Assembly: GCF_001940165.2 (NCBI RefSeq)
Contig: NZ_CP135162.1
Coordinates: 3,061,829-3,125,828, forward strand
DNA from: Roseburia sp. 831b
Lineage (GTDB): Bacteria > Bacillota > Clostridia > Lachnospirales > Lachnospiraceae
DNA length: 64,000 bases
Direction: 5' to 3'
In this document: piece by piece, positions 17,301-24,863 of the stretch
Position numbering within the stretch: position 1 is the stretch's first letter
Layout: every line of letters begins with the position of its first letter
Notes under the pieces: generated by a model
What the model saw: only the letters and a program-made list of their open reading frames with translations
Told to the model about the DNA's origin: nothing
Databases searched by the model: none
Made by a program: the position numbers and the translations under genes

Positions 17301-17608
17301 ATATGAAAGTAGATCATGCAGAAAATGGCGAGAAGGCGGTGGAAATGTTTGAACGTGCAAAAGAAGGCACCTACGCCGCAATCCTCATGGATGTGCAGAT
17401 GCCGGTTATGGATGGTTATGAGGCGACAAGAAAAATTCGTGCGTCAAGCCACCCGCAGGCGAAGTCAATCCCGATTTTTGCAATGACCGCAAATGCATTT
17501 ACGGAGGATGTAAGTGCAGCCTTAAATGCCGGAATGAATGGGCATATTGCAAAACCGATTGATACCAGAATTTTATATTCCTCGTTAGAGGAAGCAATCA
17601 ATAAATGA
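14354..17608 (+). CDS. hybrid sensor histidine kinase with two SBP_bac_3 domains and two receivers
   Basis: This is a 1084-residue BvgS/EvgS-like membrane sensor. A basic N-terminus and signal peptide (residues 12-40, ending near VFADTTQ) lead into two periplasmic-type solute-binding domains (about 45-260 and 275-515). A transmembrane helix follows (523-545). Then come HisKA with MSHEIRTPMN (His585), HATPase with NLVSNAYKF, DTGEGM and GGSGLGLSIAK, and two receivers (Asp875 in VDWKM, Asp1013 in MDVQMP). There is no Hpt domain and no adjacent response regulator, so output may go to a remote partner. Start 14354 has GGAG 6 bases upstream; GTG 14300 would add 18 residues before the signal peptide. 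An amino-acid-like ligand is plausible. Confidence 0.9.
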   Translation: MRRKSGFFKGNKCFRHVICIVLTCILFGGFLTPLAVFADTTQETRTVRIGYIDYEGFISQDEDGEYQGYAVEYLNKIAEYTGWKFEYVYDTWGNCLKGLEDGDIDFICHAQKTPDREENYLFSKYSDGSESCVLYVRKDDDRYYYNDYANFNGMKIALLKDSFQNQEVTEYAAKKGFSYQATEYDTPQACFDALESGEVDGVAMGSLALKTQYKIVCKFGSDPFYFITGKQNQELMDELDDALGEIAATDASFGTNLFDKYYGTQNDAVNLVFTREEMEFIQAAGTIKIGLIPNRTPFSNIGKDGEPKGIVVDLMKLIEERSGLKFDYEVMQAGQRATDYLKENPDAFVAGIMRENPQFHTGDYVVSDVMYSDDVSLVCRKGFSYNLDAPDETYKLVIPASYVALEEYIVDNYPQFEIVRGKTSADCMEMVLDGKADFMAQNVNVITPLMQNPHYEGLTLLPTFFMDEDMGIVGNNTEQNKTIINIMNKCIASISAKEKSQITINHTITNGYKPSASDLLYKFRYPVSVIVVLMIALVALMLIWQQSKRKSYVILEKKNEQLRDAVVQADHANQAKSQFLARMSHEIRTPMNAIVGLTEIAKHHDKEPEKIDEYLTKIEASSQVLLNIINDVLDMSAIESDKIQIAQNPFNIREILTSISTIYYTQCRQKGIHFEMDTADISDEQLLGDGLRLNQIFLNLVSNAYKFTPPGGEIRIVAKEVSVQGETAYFNFSVADTGEGMTEEMQQRIFKPFEQESASTAQKHGGSGLGLSIAKNLVEMMEGSISFVSKKDVGTTFKVSIPFQIDTKAAKKETDTCKTIRALIVDNDTETGEYTALVLSRIGVDYEVAKDANEARKKLNKAKGEEKALQICFVDWKMQEQTGSEVIRQIRETFQKDMLIIIVSAYDTSEIKDEALAAGADMFLTKPIFQSTVFNLLMKLFDGKCVKRTAQKDSYDFEGKKVLLAEDTDFNAEIAMELLDMVNMKVDHAENGEKAVEMFERAKEGTYAAILMDVQMPVMDGYEATRKIRASSHPQAKSIPIFAMTANAFTEDVSAALNAGMNGHIAKPIDTRILYSSLEEAINK

Positions 17609-17651
17609 TTGAGAAAAAGTAAGAGTAGTAAGGAAGCGTAAAGTAAGAAGT

Positions 17652-18440
17652 ATGAAACAGAGTAAGACATTAGATATGACACAATTTCAGAACAAGAAGG
17701 CGAATTTCCATACGCATACCACGCGTTGCAAGCATGCGTATGGGGAGGACAGAGCGTATGTGGAAAAGGCAATCGAAGCAGGATTTGAAGTGCTTGGATT
17801 TTCCGACCATGTGCCGTGGCCGTTTGAAGGCTATGTCTCTCCGATTCGGATGCAGATGAAGGATGTGGAGGGTTATGTGGATTCCGTTCTTGCACTGAAA
17901 GAAGAGTATAAAAGCGATATAGATATCTATTTGGGATTTGAGTCCGAATATTTTGCAGAAATGTTTTCGGAATTGATGGAACAATTACAACAATATCCGA
18001 TTGACTATATGATTTTGGGGCAGCACTACCTGGATAATGAAGTTTACCGCAGATATGCAGGAAGAGATGCGGATGAAGCCACACTGATTAGTTATGTGAA
18101 ACAGGTAATAGAGGGGATTCGCACCGGATATTTTTCCTATGTGGCACACCCGGATCTGGTTTCTTATCAAGGTTATCCGGCAGTCTATTTACAATATATG
18201 AAACAGTTATGTCTGGAAGCAAAAAAACTTGAAATTCCACTTGAAATAAATGTGAATGGATACCGGGAGAAGATACAATACCCGAATGAGACTTTTATCC
18301 AGCTTGCAGCAGAGACGGGCAATACATTTATCATAGGGGTAGATGCACATGATCCGTCACAGCTGCTTGATAAAAAGAATTATGAGGAATGTGTATCCTT
18401 AGGAAAAAGATACACAGACCGCTTGATTTGCTATCGATGA
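17652..18440 (+). CDS. PHP-domain phosphatase, histidinol-phosphatase-like
   Basis: This 262-residue enzyme has a PHP metal-dependent phosphoesterase fold. The metal ligands are visible in order: NFHTHTTRC (residues 18-26), GFSDHV (about 50), GFESEY (about 97), LGQHY (about 118), AHPDL (about 162) and GVDAHDP (about 238). This layout fits HisJ-type histidinol-phosphatases, which make histidinol from its phosphate in histidine synthesis. No other his gene is nearby, so a different sugar-phosphate substrate remains possible. It follows the hybrid kinase by 43 bases and may be cotranscribed. Confidence 0.82.
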   Translation: MKQSKTLDMTQFQNKKANFHTHTTRCKHAYGEDRAYVEKAIEAGFEVLGFSDHVPWPFEGYVSPIRMQMKDVEGYVDSVLALKEEYKSDIDIYLGFESEYFAEMFSELMEQLQQYPIDYMILGQHYLDNEVYRRYAGRDADEATLISYVKQVIEGIRTGYFSYVAHPDLVSYQGYPAVYLQYMKQLCLEAKKLEIPLEINVNGYREKIQYPNETFIQLAAETGNTFIIGVDAHDPSQLLDKKNYEECVSLGKRYTDRLICYR

Positions 18441-18443
18441 CTC

Positions 18444-18596
18444 CTAGAGAAGAATCTTAGATTTGCTTTTGAGTAAACGTGCTCCGTTGATAATTAAAAG
18501 AATACCGGAAACGATACCGGTAACGAGAACACAGATACCAAGTGCGAGATTAGCAGCTCCAGTAGAGCCGATTGTCTTATATACTTTTTCATCCAT
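18444..18596 (-). CDS. small conserved membrane protein (50 aa)
   Basis: The 50-residue product, MDEKVYKTIGSTG followed by one or two hydrophobic segments (residues 14-40) and a basic SKSKILL tail, resembles small single-gene membrane proteins common in Lachnospiraceae. The start at 18596 is supported by AGGAGG 8 bases upstream on the minus strand, and a good promoter lies at 18635-18663. A longer frame to 18689 has no such support. Function is unknown. Its stop is only a few bases from the convergent PHP gene. Confidence 0.7.
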   Translation of the reverse strand: MDEKVYKTIGSTGAANLALGICVLVTGIVSGILLIINGARLLKSKSKILL

Positions 18597-18634
18597 ATAA
18601 AAAACCTCCTTTGCTGACGGTCCGATATACGTGT

Positions 18635-18663
18635 ATTGTATCATTTTTCGAAAAGCCGTGCAA
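18635..18663 (-). promoter_or_regulatory. promoter of the 50-aa membrane protein gene
   Basis: On the minus strand TTGCAC (18663-18658), 17-bp spacer and TACAAT (18640-18635). Confidence 0.65.
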
Positions 18664-18737
18664 CAACAGAGCAGTCGGAAACGCAACATTTTGACGTGGA
18701 TGGGAAAAGAAAAATTGTGTTGCAGGAGGAAAAAATC

Positions 18738-20870
18738 ATGCAGAAATTTTTAAATCAAAGACCAGAAAGAGGGAGCAGGCTAGAACCGCTCGATCATGTA
18801 GATGGATTTGACATCCGCCCGGGTTTTTACCGGATGGACGGTGCGATGCAGACGAAAGACGGAGTCAGCTTCACCATACATTCTTATGGCGCAACAAGCT
18901 GTACGTTGTTACTTTTTCATCCGAAGGAGGCGGAGCCTTATGCAAAAATCCGCTTTCCGGAGGCGTACCATATCGGAAATACCTATTCCATGCTGGTATT
19001 CGGTTTGAAAATAGAAGAATTTGAGTATGCGTACCAGTTGGATGGACCGTATGATGAACAGAAGGGACTTCTTTTTAATAAGGATCATATTTTACTTGAC
19101 CCTTATGCAAGGGCAGTTACCGGCCAGCGTCACTGGGGAGAAAAACCGGAAGGTGGAAAAGATTTTGTATACAAGGCACGTGTTGTAGAAAATAATTTTG
19201 ACTGGGGAAACACGAAGCAGTTAGAGCTTCCGTTTGAAGATCTGGTTATCTATGAAATGCATGTGCGTGGTTTTACAAAGGCAGAGAATTCTGGTGTTTC
19301 TGCGAAAGGAACCTTCGAGGGAATCCGCGAAAAGATTCCATATTTAAAAGATCTTGGAATTAATGCTGTGGAGCTGATGCCAATTTTTGAATTCGATGAG
19401 ATGGAAGGAAACCGTGAATATGAAGGCGAAAAACTCTATAATTACTGGGGTTACAACACGGTAGGATTCTTTGCGCCAAATACAAGTTATACCTCTGTCG
19501 AGGAACATAACCATGAAGGGGATGAACTAAAACGCCTCATTTATGAGTTGAAAGAGAATGGCATCGAGGTAATTTTGGATGTTGTATTTAATCATACGGC
19601 AGAAGGAAACGAATTAGGACCTTGTTTTTCTTTTAAAGGAATTGATAATAATATCTACTATATGCTGACGCCAGATGGAAAATATTACAATTTTAGTGGT
19701 TGTGGAAATGTTATGAACTGTAATCATCCGGCGGTGCATAAATTTATTGTGGAATGTCTTAGAAGCTGGGTCATTGATTACCGTGTGGATGGCTTCCGTT
19801 TTGACCTTGCTTCTATCTTAACAAGAGATCAGAATGGTGCACCGATGGAGCATCCACCGATTTTGGAAAGTCTTGCCTGTGATGCCATTCTTGGAAAAGT
19901 AAAATTGATTGCCGAGGCGTGGGATGCAGGCGGCCTTTATCAGGTTGGAACCTTCCCGGCGTGGAGCCGTTGGGCAGAATGGAACGGCAGGTATCGTGAT
20001 GACATGAGACGCTTTTTAAAAGGGGACGGTGGATTAGCGCAGGCTGCGATTAACCGAATTACCGGTTCTACCGATTTGTATGACCCGAAACACCGCGGAG
20101 ACAGTGCATCTATTAACTTTTTGACCTGCCATGATGGATTTACGTTGTATGACCTTTATTCCTACAATACAAAGCACAATGAAAAAAATGGCTGGAACAA
20201 CACCGATGGGGATAACAATGGAAACAGCTGGAACTGTGGTGTAGAAGGTGAAACTACAGATGTAAATGTAAACAATCTAAGAAAACGACTGGTGAAAAAT
20301 GCATTTGCAACGTTAATGTGCAGCAGAGGACCGGCGATGTTTTTTGCCGGAGACGAATTCTGTAATACGCAGTATGGAAATAACAATGCATATTGTCAGG
20401 ACAACATGATTTCCTGGCTGGATTGGGAGCGTCTGAACGAGTACCAGGAGATTCATGATTTCTTCCGTTATATGATTGCATTTCGAAAGGCGCATCCGAT
20501 TATCCGAAGAAGAACAAACGGTGCCGCCTGTGGATTCCCAGGAATCAGTATTCACAACGGTTATCCGTGGAATGCTGGCAGTGACAACAATACCCGGATG
20601 ATTGGAGTCATGTATGCAGGAAGAAATGAGACAGATACGGATGATGACATCGTATTTTTGGCAATCAATGCCTATTGGCAGCCACTTACACAGCAGCTCC
20701 CAGACCTGCCGGAAGGCAAGTACTGGAAGGTCTGTGCAAATACCAATCTTCCATACAAGGATGGAGAAGAGATTCAAAGCATGACGACTTTCTTAGGAGA
20801 TCATACGATTCAGGTTCCAGACCGGACAGTGATTGTACTGACGGCAGAAAACCGCTCCGAAGTCTGTTAA
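18738..20870 (+). CDS. glgX: glycogen debranching enzyme (isoamylase/GlgX-like, GH13)
   Basis: The 710-residue GH13 enzyme hydrolyses alpha-1,6 branch points of glycogen or limit dextrins. An N-terminal CBM48/isoamylase_N domain (about 30-150) precedes the barrel. Catalytic motifs are VDGFRFDLAS (nucleophile Asp), LIAEAWDAGG (acid/base Glu) and LTCHDGFTLYDL (transition-state Asp), plus DVVFNHTAEG. The WNGRYRDDMRRFLKGD segment is typical of GlgX/TreX. Start ATG 18738 is preferred over an earlier in-frame TTG at 18636 because AGGAGG is 8 bases upstream. No other glycogen genes are adjacent. Confidence 0.92.
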   Translation: MQKFLNQRPERGSRLEPLDHVDGFDIRPGFYRMDGAMQTKDGVSFTIHSYGATSCTLLLFHPKEAEPYAKIRFPEAYHIGNTYSMLVFGLKIEEFEYAYQLDGPYDEQKGLLFNKDHILLDPYARAVTGQRHWGEKPEGGKDFVYKARVVENNFDWGNTKQLELPFEDLVIYEMHVRGFTKAENSGVSAKGTFEGIREKIPYLKDLGINAVELMPIFEFDEMEGNREYEGEKLYNYWGYNTVGFFAPNTSYTSVEEHNHEGDELKRLIYELKENGIEVILDVVFNHTAEGNELGPCFSFKGIDNNIYYMLTPDGKYYNFSGCGNVMNCNHPAVHKFIVECLRSWVIDYRVDGFRFDLASILTRDQNGAPMEHPPILESLACDAILGKVKLIAEAWDAGGLYQVGTFPAWSRWAEWNGRYRDDMRRFLKGDGGLAQAAINRITGSTDLYDPKHRGDSASINFLTCHDGFTLYDLYSYNTKHNEKNGWNNTDGDNNGNSWNCGVEGETTDVNVNNLRKRLVKNAFATLMCSRGPAMFFAGDEFCNTQYGNNNAYCQDNMISWLDWERLNEYQEIHDFFRYMIAFRKAHPIIRRRTNGAACGFPGISIHNGYPWNAGSDNNTRMIGVMYAGRNETDTDDDIVFLAINAYWQPLTQQLPDLPEGKYWKVCANTNLPYKDGEEIQSMTTFLGDHTIQVPDRTVIVLTAENRSEVC

Positions 20871-20908
20871 ATCCAGCCACTATATAGTGTGGGGTTAAAT
20901 CCAGCCAC
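20866..20908. repeat. 15-bp direct repeat across two convergent gene ends
   Basis: GTTAAATCCAGCCAC occurs at 20866-20880 and 20894-20908, 13 bp apart. The first copy contains the stop of the debranching gene. The second encodes, on the minus strand, the last residues (GGWI) and stop of the SDR gene. No terminator is seen between the convergent genes. Confidence 0.85.
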
Positions 20909-21626
20909 CATCTAAGGTTATAATCTGACCGGTCAGATAATGATTGCCGGTGACGATCTGGAGAGCAAGGGCACCGACTTCCTCCGGTTTTCCGAAACGT
21001 CCGGCAGGGATTTCCTCCTCAAGTTCGAAACGTTCTTCATCGGAAAAGCATGCGTTCATCTGTGTGTCGATACAGCCACATGCAATCGCATTGACCTGAA
21101 TGTTGCTTGGTGCCAGTTCTTTTGCTAAAGCTTTGGTAAAAGAATTGACACCGCCCTTGCAGGCAGAGTAGGCAACTTCGCAGGAAGCGCCAACATTTCC
21201 CCAGACAGAAGAAATATTAAGAATCTTTCCTGATTTCTTGGAAACCATACCCGGAATGGCAAGTTTGCTTGTGGCAAAAACGGAGGTAAGGTTTGTGGCT
21301 ACAATGTGGTTCCAATCCTCGATTGTCATGTCACTCAGCAATCCAATGTGAGAAATGCCGGCATTGTTGATTAACACATCAACTGTGCCAAAGCGTTCCG
21401 CAATTGATTGAAACAGCTGTTCTAAGTAATGATAGTCACTCACATCCCCCACACTTGTCAGGACATCGACGTGGTAGTTTTTTTCTAACACATAAGCCAG
21501 GTCCAAAAGAGCGGTTTCAGTTTTCGAACAGGTGATGACAAGATTATAACCAGCCTGCCCGAAAGACATCGCAATCGCACGGCCGATGCCGCGGGAAGCG
21601 CCGGTAATTAAAGCAGTTTTTTTCAT
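20895..21626 (-). CDS. short-chain dehydrogenase/reductase (FabG/YmfI-like)
   Basis: This 243-residue NAD(P)-dependent oxidoreductase has GASRGIG (residues 9-15, cofactor loop), NNAG (about 88) and the catalytic SSVW, YSACK (Ser-Tyr-Lys) with ITLDGGWI at the end. It is a FabG-type SDR. Isolated copies in Firmicutes include the elongation factor P 5-aminopentanone reductase YmfI, which it resembles in length and in its ITGASRGIG start, but sequence alone cannot separate that from 3-oxoacyl-ACP reduction. It starts at 21626 after GAAAGGAAGGAA. Confidence 0.88.
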   Translation of the reverse strand: MKKTALITGASRGIGRAIAMSFGQAGYNLVITCSKTETALLDLAYVLEKNYHVDVLTSVGDVSDYHYLEQLFQSIAERFGTVDVLINNAGISHIGLLSDMTIEDWNHIVATNLTSVFATSKLAIPGMVSKKSGKILNISSVWGNVGASCEVAYSACKGGVNSFTKALAKELAPSNIQVNAIACGCIDTQMNACFSDEERFELEEEIPAGRFGKPEEVGALALQIVTGNHYLTGQIITLDGGWI

Positions 21627-21747
21627 AAAAGTTCCTTCCTTTCATTGAGTTGCAAATGCAAATTTCAACGTAAAATATATTAGTAATTTTACCACAAAGC
21701 CACGGTCAGGTCGACCAAGAAAAAAAGGAAAAAGAGAAACCACTTAC

Positions 21748-21776
21748 TAGACAATAAAAAGAAAATATGCTATAAT
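21748..21776 (+). promoter_or_regulatory. promoter of the tRNA-Pro gene
   Basis: TAGACA (21748-21753), 17-bp spacer and a perfect TATAAT (21771-21776) preceded by TGC (extended -10). Confidence 0.85.
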
Positions 21777-21795
21777 AATTTGGTACGATTCATTT

Positions 21796-21869
21796 CGGCG
21801 CGTGGCTCAGTTTGGTAGAGCGCGGCGTTCGGGACGCCGAGGTCGCAGGTTCGAATCCTGTCGCGCCGA
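21796..21869 (+). tRNA. tRNA-Pro (anticodon CGG)
   Basis: This is a full cloverleaf. The acceptor stem is CGGCGCG with CGCGCCG, the D arm GCTC...GAGC, and the anticodon stem CGGCG with CGCCG around the loop TTCGGGA (anticodon CGG). The T arm is GCAGG-TTCGAAT-CCTGT and the discriminator is A at 21869. CCA is not encoded. Confidence 0.97.
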
Positions 21870-21876
21870 TTCCTTG

Positions 21877-21917
21877 AAACCCTTGAAAGAGAGAAATCTT
21901 TCAAGGGTTTTTGTTTT
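21877..21917 (+). terminator. terminator of the tRNA-Pro gene
   Basis: AAACCCTTGAAAGA (21877-21890) pairs with TCTTTCAAGGGTTT (21897-21910), followed by TTGTTTTT. Confidence 0.92.
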
Positions 21918-21967
21918 TGGGGCATGTCCGTTCGCTAGAACAACATCCACGACACAAACCGAATAAC

Positions 21968-21996
21968 TTGACAGATGTCACATTTAGTGATAACAT
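21968..21996 (+). promoter_or_regulatory. pyrF promoter with embedded operator-like motif
   Basis: TTGACA (21968-21973), 17-bp spacer, TAACAT (21991-21996). The spacer contains ATGTCACATTT and the imperfect dyad TGTCAC-attta-GTGATA. The same 11-mer occurs at the start of the Crp-family gene (24828-24838). Binding here would block the promoter. Confidence 0.65.
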
Positions 21997-22044
21997 ATCG
22001 AAGATTTAGCCTGATGGTAAAACAAAAAAGATTGGAGATTCACG

Positions 22045-22749
22045 ATGGGAAGAGACGTTATTGTTGCATGTGATTTTAACAGCAAAGAAGAAGTGGTAAA
22101 GTTTTTAAGCAAGTTCGAACACGAAAATGAAAAGCCATTCGTTAAGATTGGAATGGAATTGTTCTATGCAGAAGGACCAGAAATTGTCCGTACCATTAAA
22201 GGAATGGGACATAAGATTTTCTTGGATTTAAAACTGCATGACATTCCAAACACCGTAAAGAAAGCAATGGCTGTTTTGTCAAACCTTGATGTTGATATGT
22301 GTAACGTGCATGCAGCAGGCACAAAGCCAATGATGGAAGCTGCTATCGAAGGACTTACAAGAGCAGACGGAACAAGACCAATACTGATTGCAGTAACACA
22401 GCTTACTTCAACAGCAGAAGAGACCATGCATGAAGATTTACTGATTCCAAATTCCATGGAAGAGACCGTTATGCATTATGCAAAAAATGCAAAAGATGCC
22501 GGATTAGACGGTGTCGTATGCTCCCCACTTGAAGCTGGTGCCGTACATGCAAAATGCGGAGCTTCCTTCTTAACCATAACACCAGGTGTCCGTTTTGCAG
22601 ATGGCGAAGTTGGAGACCAGAAACGTGTCATGACTCCGGCACAGGCAAAAGAGATCGGCTCCGATTATATCGTTGTCGGCAGACCAATCACACAGGCAGC
22701 AGACCCGGTTGCTGCATACCGCAGATGTGTGGAAGAATTTGTTGGTTAG
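22045..22749 (+). CDS. pyrF: orotidine 5'-phosphate decarboxylase
   Basis: PyrF converts OMP to UMP, the last step of de novo pyrimidine synthesis, in the cytosol. It has 234 residues, the usual length of the type 1 subfamily. The catalytic Lys-Asp network is in [13 protein letters not shown] (D61, K63, D66). [17 protein letters not shown] (about residue 178) and [11 protein letters not shown] form the phosphate-binding loops. It stands alone between a tRNA gene and a convergent gene rather than in a pyr operon, with its own promoter containing a possible Crp-family operator. Confidence 0.95.
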   Translation: MGRDVIVACDFNSKEEVVKFLSKFEHENEKPFVKIGMELFYAEGPEIVRTIKGMGHKIFLDLKLHDIPNTVKKAMAVLSNLDVDMCNVHAAGTKPMMEAAIEGLTRADGTRPILIAVTQLTSTAEETMHEDLLIPNSMEETVMHYAKNAKDAGLDGVVCSPLEAGAVHAKCGASFLTITPGVRFADGEVGDQKRVMTPAQAKEIGSDYIVVGRPITQAADPVAAYRRCVEEFVG

Positions 22750-22771
22750 TTTGATATAACGAAAAATTTCG

Positions 22772-22874
22772 AAGGCAGCTAATTTGCAGGCTGCCTTTGA
22801 AGCTATAAAAAGCTGGCTTTTCGTTCTATTTTGGAATGTAATATCCGAAAGAGAACGAAGAACCAGCTTTTTTT
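22772..22874. terminator. paired terminators between convergent pyrF and traX-like genes
   Basis: The first hairpin is AAGGCAGC (22772-22779) with GCTGCCTT (22790-22797). The second is bidirectional: AAAAAGCTGG and TTCGTTCT (22807-22827) pair with AGAACGAA and CCAGCTTTTTTT (22852-22874), with T-runs on both strands. Confidence 0.85.
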
Positions 22875-22882
22875 AAAATCAT

Positions 22883-23671
22883 CTAGAGTGTGACGCCTCC
22901 TAGCCCAATCGCACAGGCAAGCAGATATAACAGCAACAGATGCACCGGATAAAACAGGTAGAAAAAGTATTTGATGTTCCAGCCTCTTTTCCCATTGTAA
23001 AGTGCAATCGGAAGAAAAGCTGCCGGTGCAGGAATCTCCCATGCAAAGGAAATCGCACCAACTAAAATTTGCCATGGTTTTGAGGTGCGCGCAAAATAAA
23101 GCATCATGATACAAAATACACCGCGGTACGAATAGTCCGTGTGAAGAAGTTCTGCAACTCCCATCCCAACGGCAAGAGCAAGCACATAAAGGAGTCCACG
23201 AAAAAGAGGTGCCATTGCAACATGCTTTTCAATTTCACGGCAGACCATCATGGTCAAAAGCCCGATTAATAAGGTGAAAAACACATTCTGGGAGTGAAAT
23301 TCCAGGAACGTATTCTGAAACGCCAGGTCAAATGGAATTTCGGATATCGCGCAAAATGCCAATAAGCGGAGTGCGTATTTTTTGACATCATGTGTATGTA
23401 AAAATCCCTCAATCAATAGAAAACAAAAAATTGGAAAGGCGATACGTCCGATATCGCGCATCACCTGGTAAACCACATATAAGTCACAATTCAGATAGAT
23501 GGAACGGCAAAGCGGTGAGAGTGAAAAGACACCGTTTCGGTTAGCTGCAACTAAGATACGGGCAACAACCGCTGCTCCAAGATGGTCGATAAACATCGAG
23601 ATAATCGCAATCAGTTTTAAGGTGCTTCCGCTAATTCCAAATTTTCTGGAAGCAGGCATGGTTTCGTTCAT
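22883..23671 (-). CDS. TraX-family membrane protein
   Basis: The 262-residue polytopic membrane protein of the TraX family has about eight hydrophobic segments. Typical features are LKLIAIISMFIDHLGA at residues 18-33, IGRIAFPIFCFLLIEGFLHT (about 93) and the FDLAF segment. The founding F-plasmid TraX acetylates pilin, but chromosomal homologs in Clostridia are acyltransferase-like proteins of unknown substrate. It has no conjugation genes near it. The start at 23671 has a distant AAAGG site; the next ATG is 5 codons on. Confidence 0.85.
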   Translation of the reverse strand: MNETMPASRKFGISGSTLKLIAIISMFIDHLGAAVVARILVAANRNGVFSLSPLCRSIYLNCDLYVVYQVMRDIGRIAFPIFCFLLIEGFLHTHDVKKYALRLLAFCAISEIPFDLAFQNTFLEFHSQNVFFTLLIGLLTMMVCREIEKHVAMAPLFRGLLYVLALAVGMGVAELLHTDYSYRGVFCIMMLYFARTSKPWQILVGAISFAWEIPAPAAFLPIALYNGKRGWNIKYFFYLFYPVHLLLLYLLACAIGLGGVTL

Positions 23672-23770
23672 GGTAATTTCAGACCTTTCCGTAAGTGTAG
23701 TGTGTATTCAGGCACAAATGGATGCAATCGGAAATACTGTAAAATTATGCAACGACAAATGTAACTGAAT

Positions 23771-24685
23771 TTAATTTGCTGTCTCTACTTTATCACACTT
23801 TGAAACATCCGAAAAGCCATAAAAACGACGGTCCAGCCAAAGATTAAAGCAAAGACCAAGTGTTGTCAGAATACTGCCGATGATGTACGTGGTGGAGAAA
23901 CCATCCCCGGTGAGTGCATCGATTAGAATGCCGGTAAAAAGCTGTCCTACAAACATGATGAGTGTCAGGATAAAAGCAGACATTTTTTTGGTGACGAGAT
24001 TCAGTAAGGAAACACTAACGACGCCGATAAGTCCGCCGGTGTAAACCCACCATGGTGCTGAAAATGTAATGGAAAAAGTAGATTTTCCGGTAAAGACAGC
24101 TCCAATCCAAAGAATGCTGCAGGTAATAAGACCAACCACATAGTTATACCAGGTGCTCACCAAAACAGAAGACTTTTCCGCTAATTCTGCGTTGACAGAG
24201 CGGGAGCACACGATGGTGATACCGGTCAGCAGGGAAAAAATAACAGGAAGCAGCACAAAGGAAGAACCATGGAACAGACAGGCAATTCCCAAAAGCGTAA
24301 ACACGAAGCCGACCAGTTTGCCAGGATTGAACTTGCGCACCGGCATGTGGAAAAGACCAAAGTGGTCAATCACGAGCGAGGTGACGGCCTGCGAGAAAAG
24401 TCCTAAGGCAAGGATAGCAGACAGGCTGATGTGTCCATAGGCGGCGTTGTTAAAGATGGTAGTTCCAACTCCGATGGCACCTCCCAGATAAAGAGCCGGC
24501 CGGATACGTTCCTTAAGAAAAAGTTTTTCTTTTCGAACGAGGGCAAGGATGGTGATGCCAATAAGTCCGCTCACGTGAATGAGGACGGTCGAGGCAAAGG
24601 CATCACAGGAGAGGGAGAGCTGTCCGTTGATGGCAGACATCCCGGAAATCGTGGCTGCGCATAATAAAGCAAGTAAATAGTACAT
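23771..24685 (-). CDS. DMT-superfamily transporter (DUF606/YdcZ-like)
   Basis: The 304-residue membrane protein has two homologous halves of about five hydrophobic segments each, as in fused DUF606 members of the drug/metabolite transporter superfamily. The repeated marks are AINGQLS and GLIGIT in the first half, and TGGLIGVVSVSLLNLVTKKMSAF with FVGQLFTGILIDAL in the second. Start is ATG 24685 (MYYLLALL), with GGAGG 8 bases upstream; the frame could extend to 24730 but without a site. Substrate unknown. Confidence 0.82.
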   Translation of the reverse strand: MYYLLALLCAATISGMSAINGQLSLSCDAFASTVLIHVSGLIGITILALVRKEKLFLKERIRPALYLGGAIGVGTTIFNNAAYGHISLSAILALGLFSQAVTSLVIDHFGLFHMPVRKFNPGKLVGFVFTLLGIACLFHGSSFVLLPVIFSLLTGITIVCSRSVNAELAEKSSVLVSTWYNYVVGLITCSILWIGAVFTGKSTFSITFSAPWWVYTGGLIGVVSVSLLNLVTKKMSAFILTLIMFVGQLFTGILIDALTGDGFSTTYIIGSILTTLGLCFNLWLDRRFYGFSDVSKCDKVETAN

Positions 24686-24810
24686 GTTAGTTCCTCCATA
24701 AACATACAGTTCCGGTTTTCGAATTACCAATTATGTCAGAAAACCGGGCATTTTGTTTTTTACATACAGTTGTTATGATTTTCTAGTGAGTGATTATAGA
24801 AGATTTGTGT

Positions 24811-24838
24811 TATAATGAATATGACATATGTCACATTT
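24811..24838 (+). promoter_or_regulatory. promoter and operator-like palindrome of the Crp-family gene
   Basis: A perfect TATAAT (24811-24816) with a TGT extension is followed by the 12-bp palindrome TGACATATGTCA (24822-24833). Overlapping it is ATGTCACATTT (24828-24838), identical to the motif in the pyrF promoter. The position around +1 suggests autorepression. Confidence 0.6.
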
Positions 24839-24863
24839 GATAATTTTTTAGGAAAGAACGTCA

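Noticed and set aside
17416..18084. 222-residue minus-strand frame
   Set aside because: It is antisense to the hybrid kinase and PHP phosphatase genes, both of which have clear conserved motifs, and it has no start signal.
18636..18737. Upstream extension of the debranching enzyme to 18636
   Set aside because: The added residues do not resemble the family, they overlap a minus-strand promoter, and AGGAGG fits ATG 18738.
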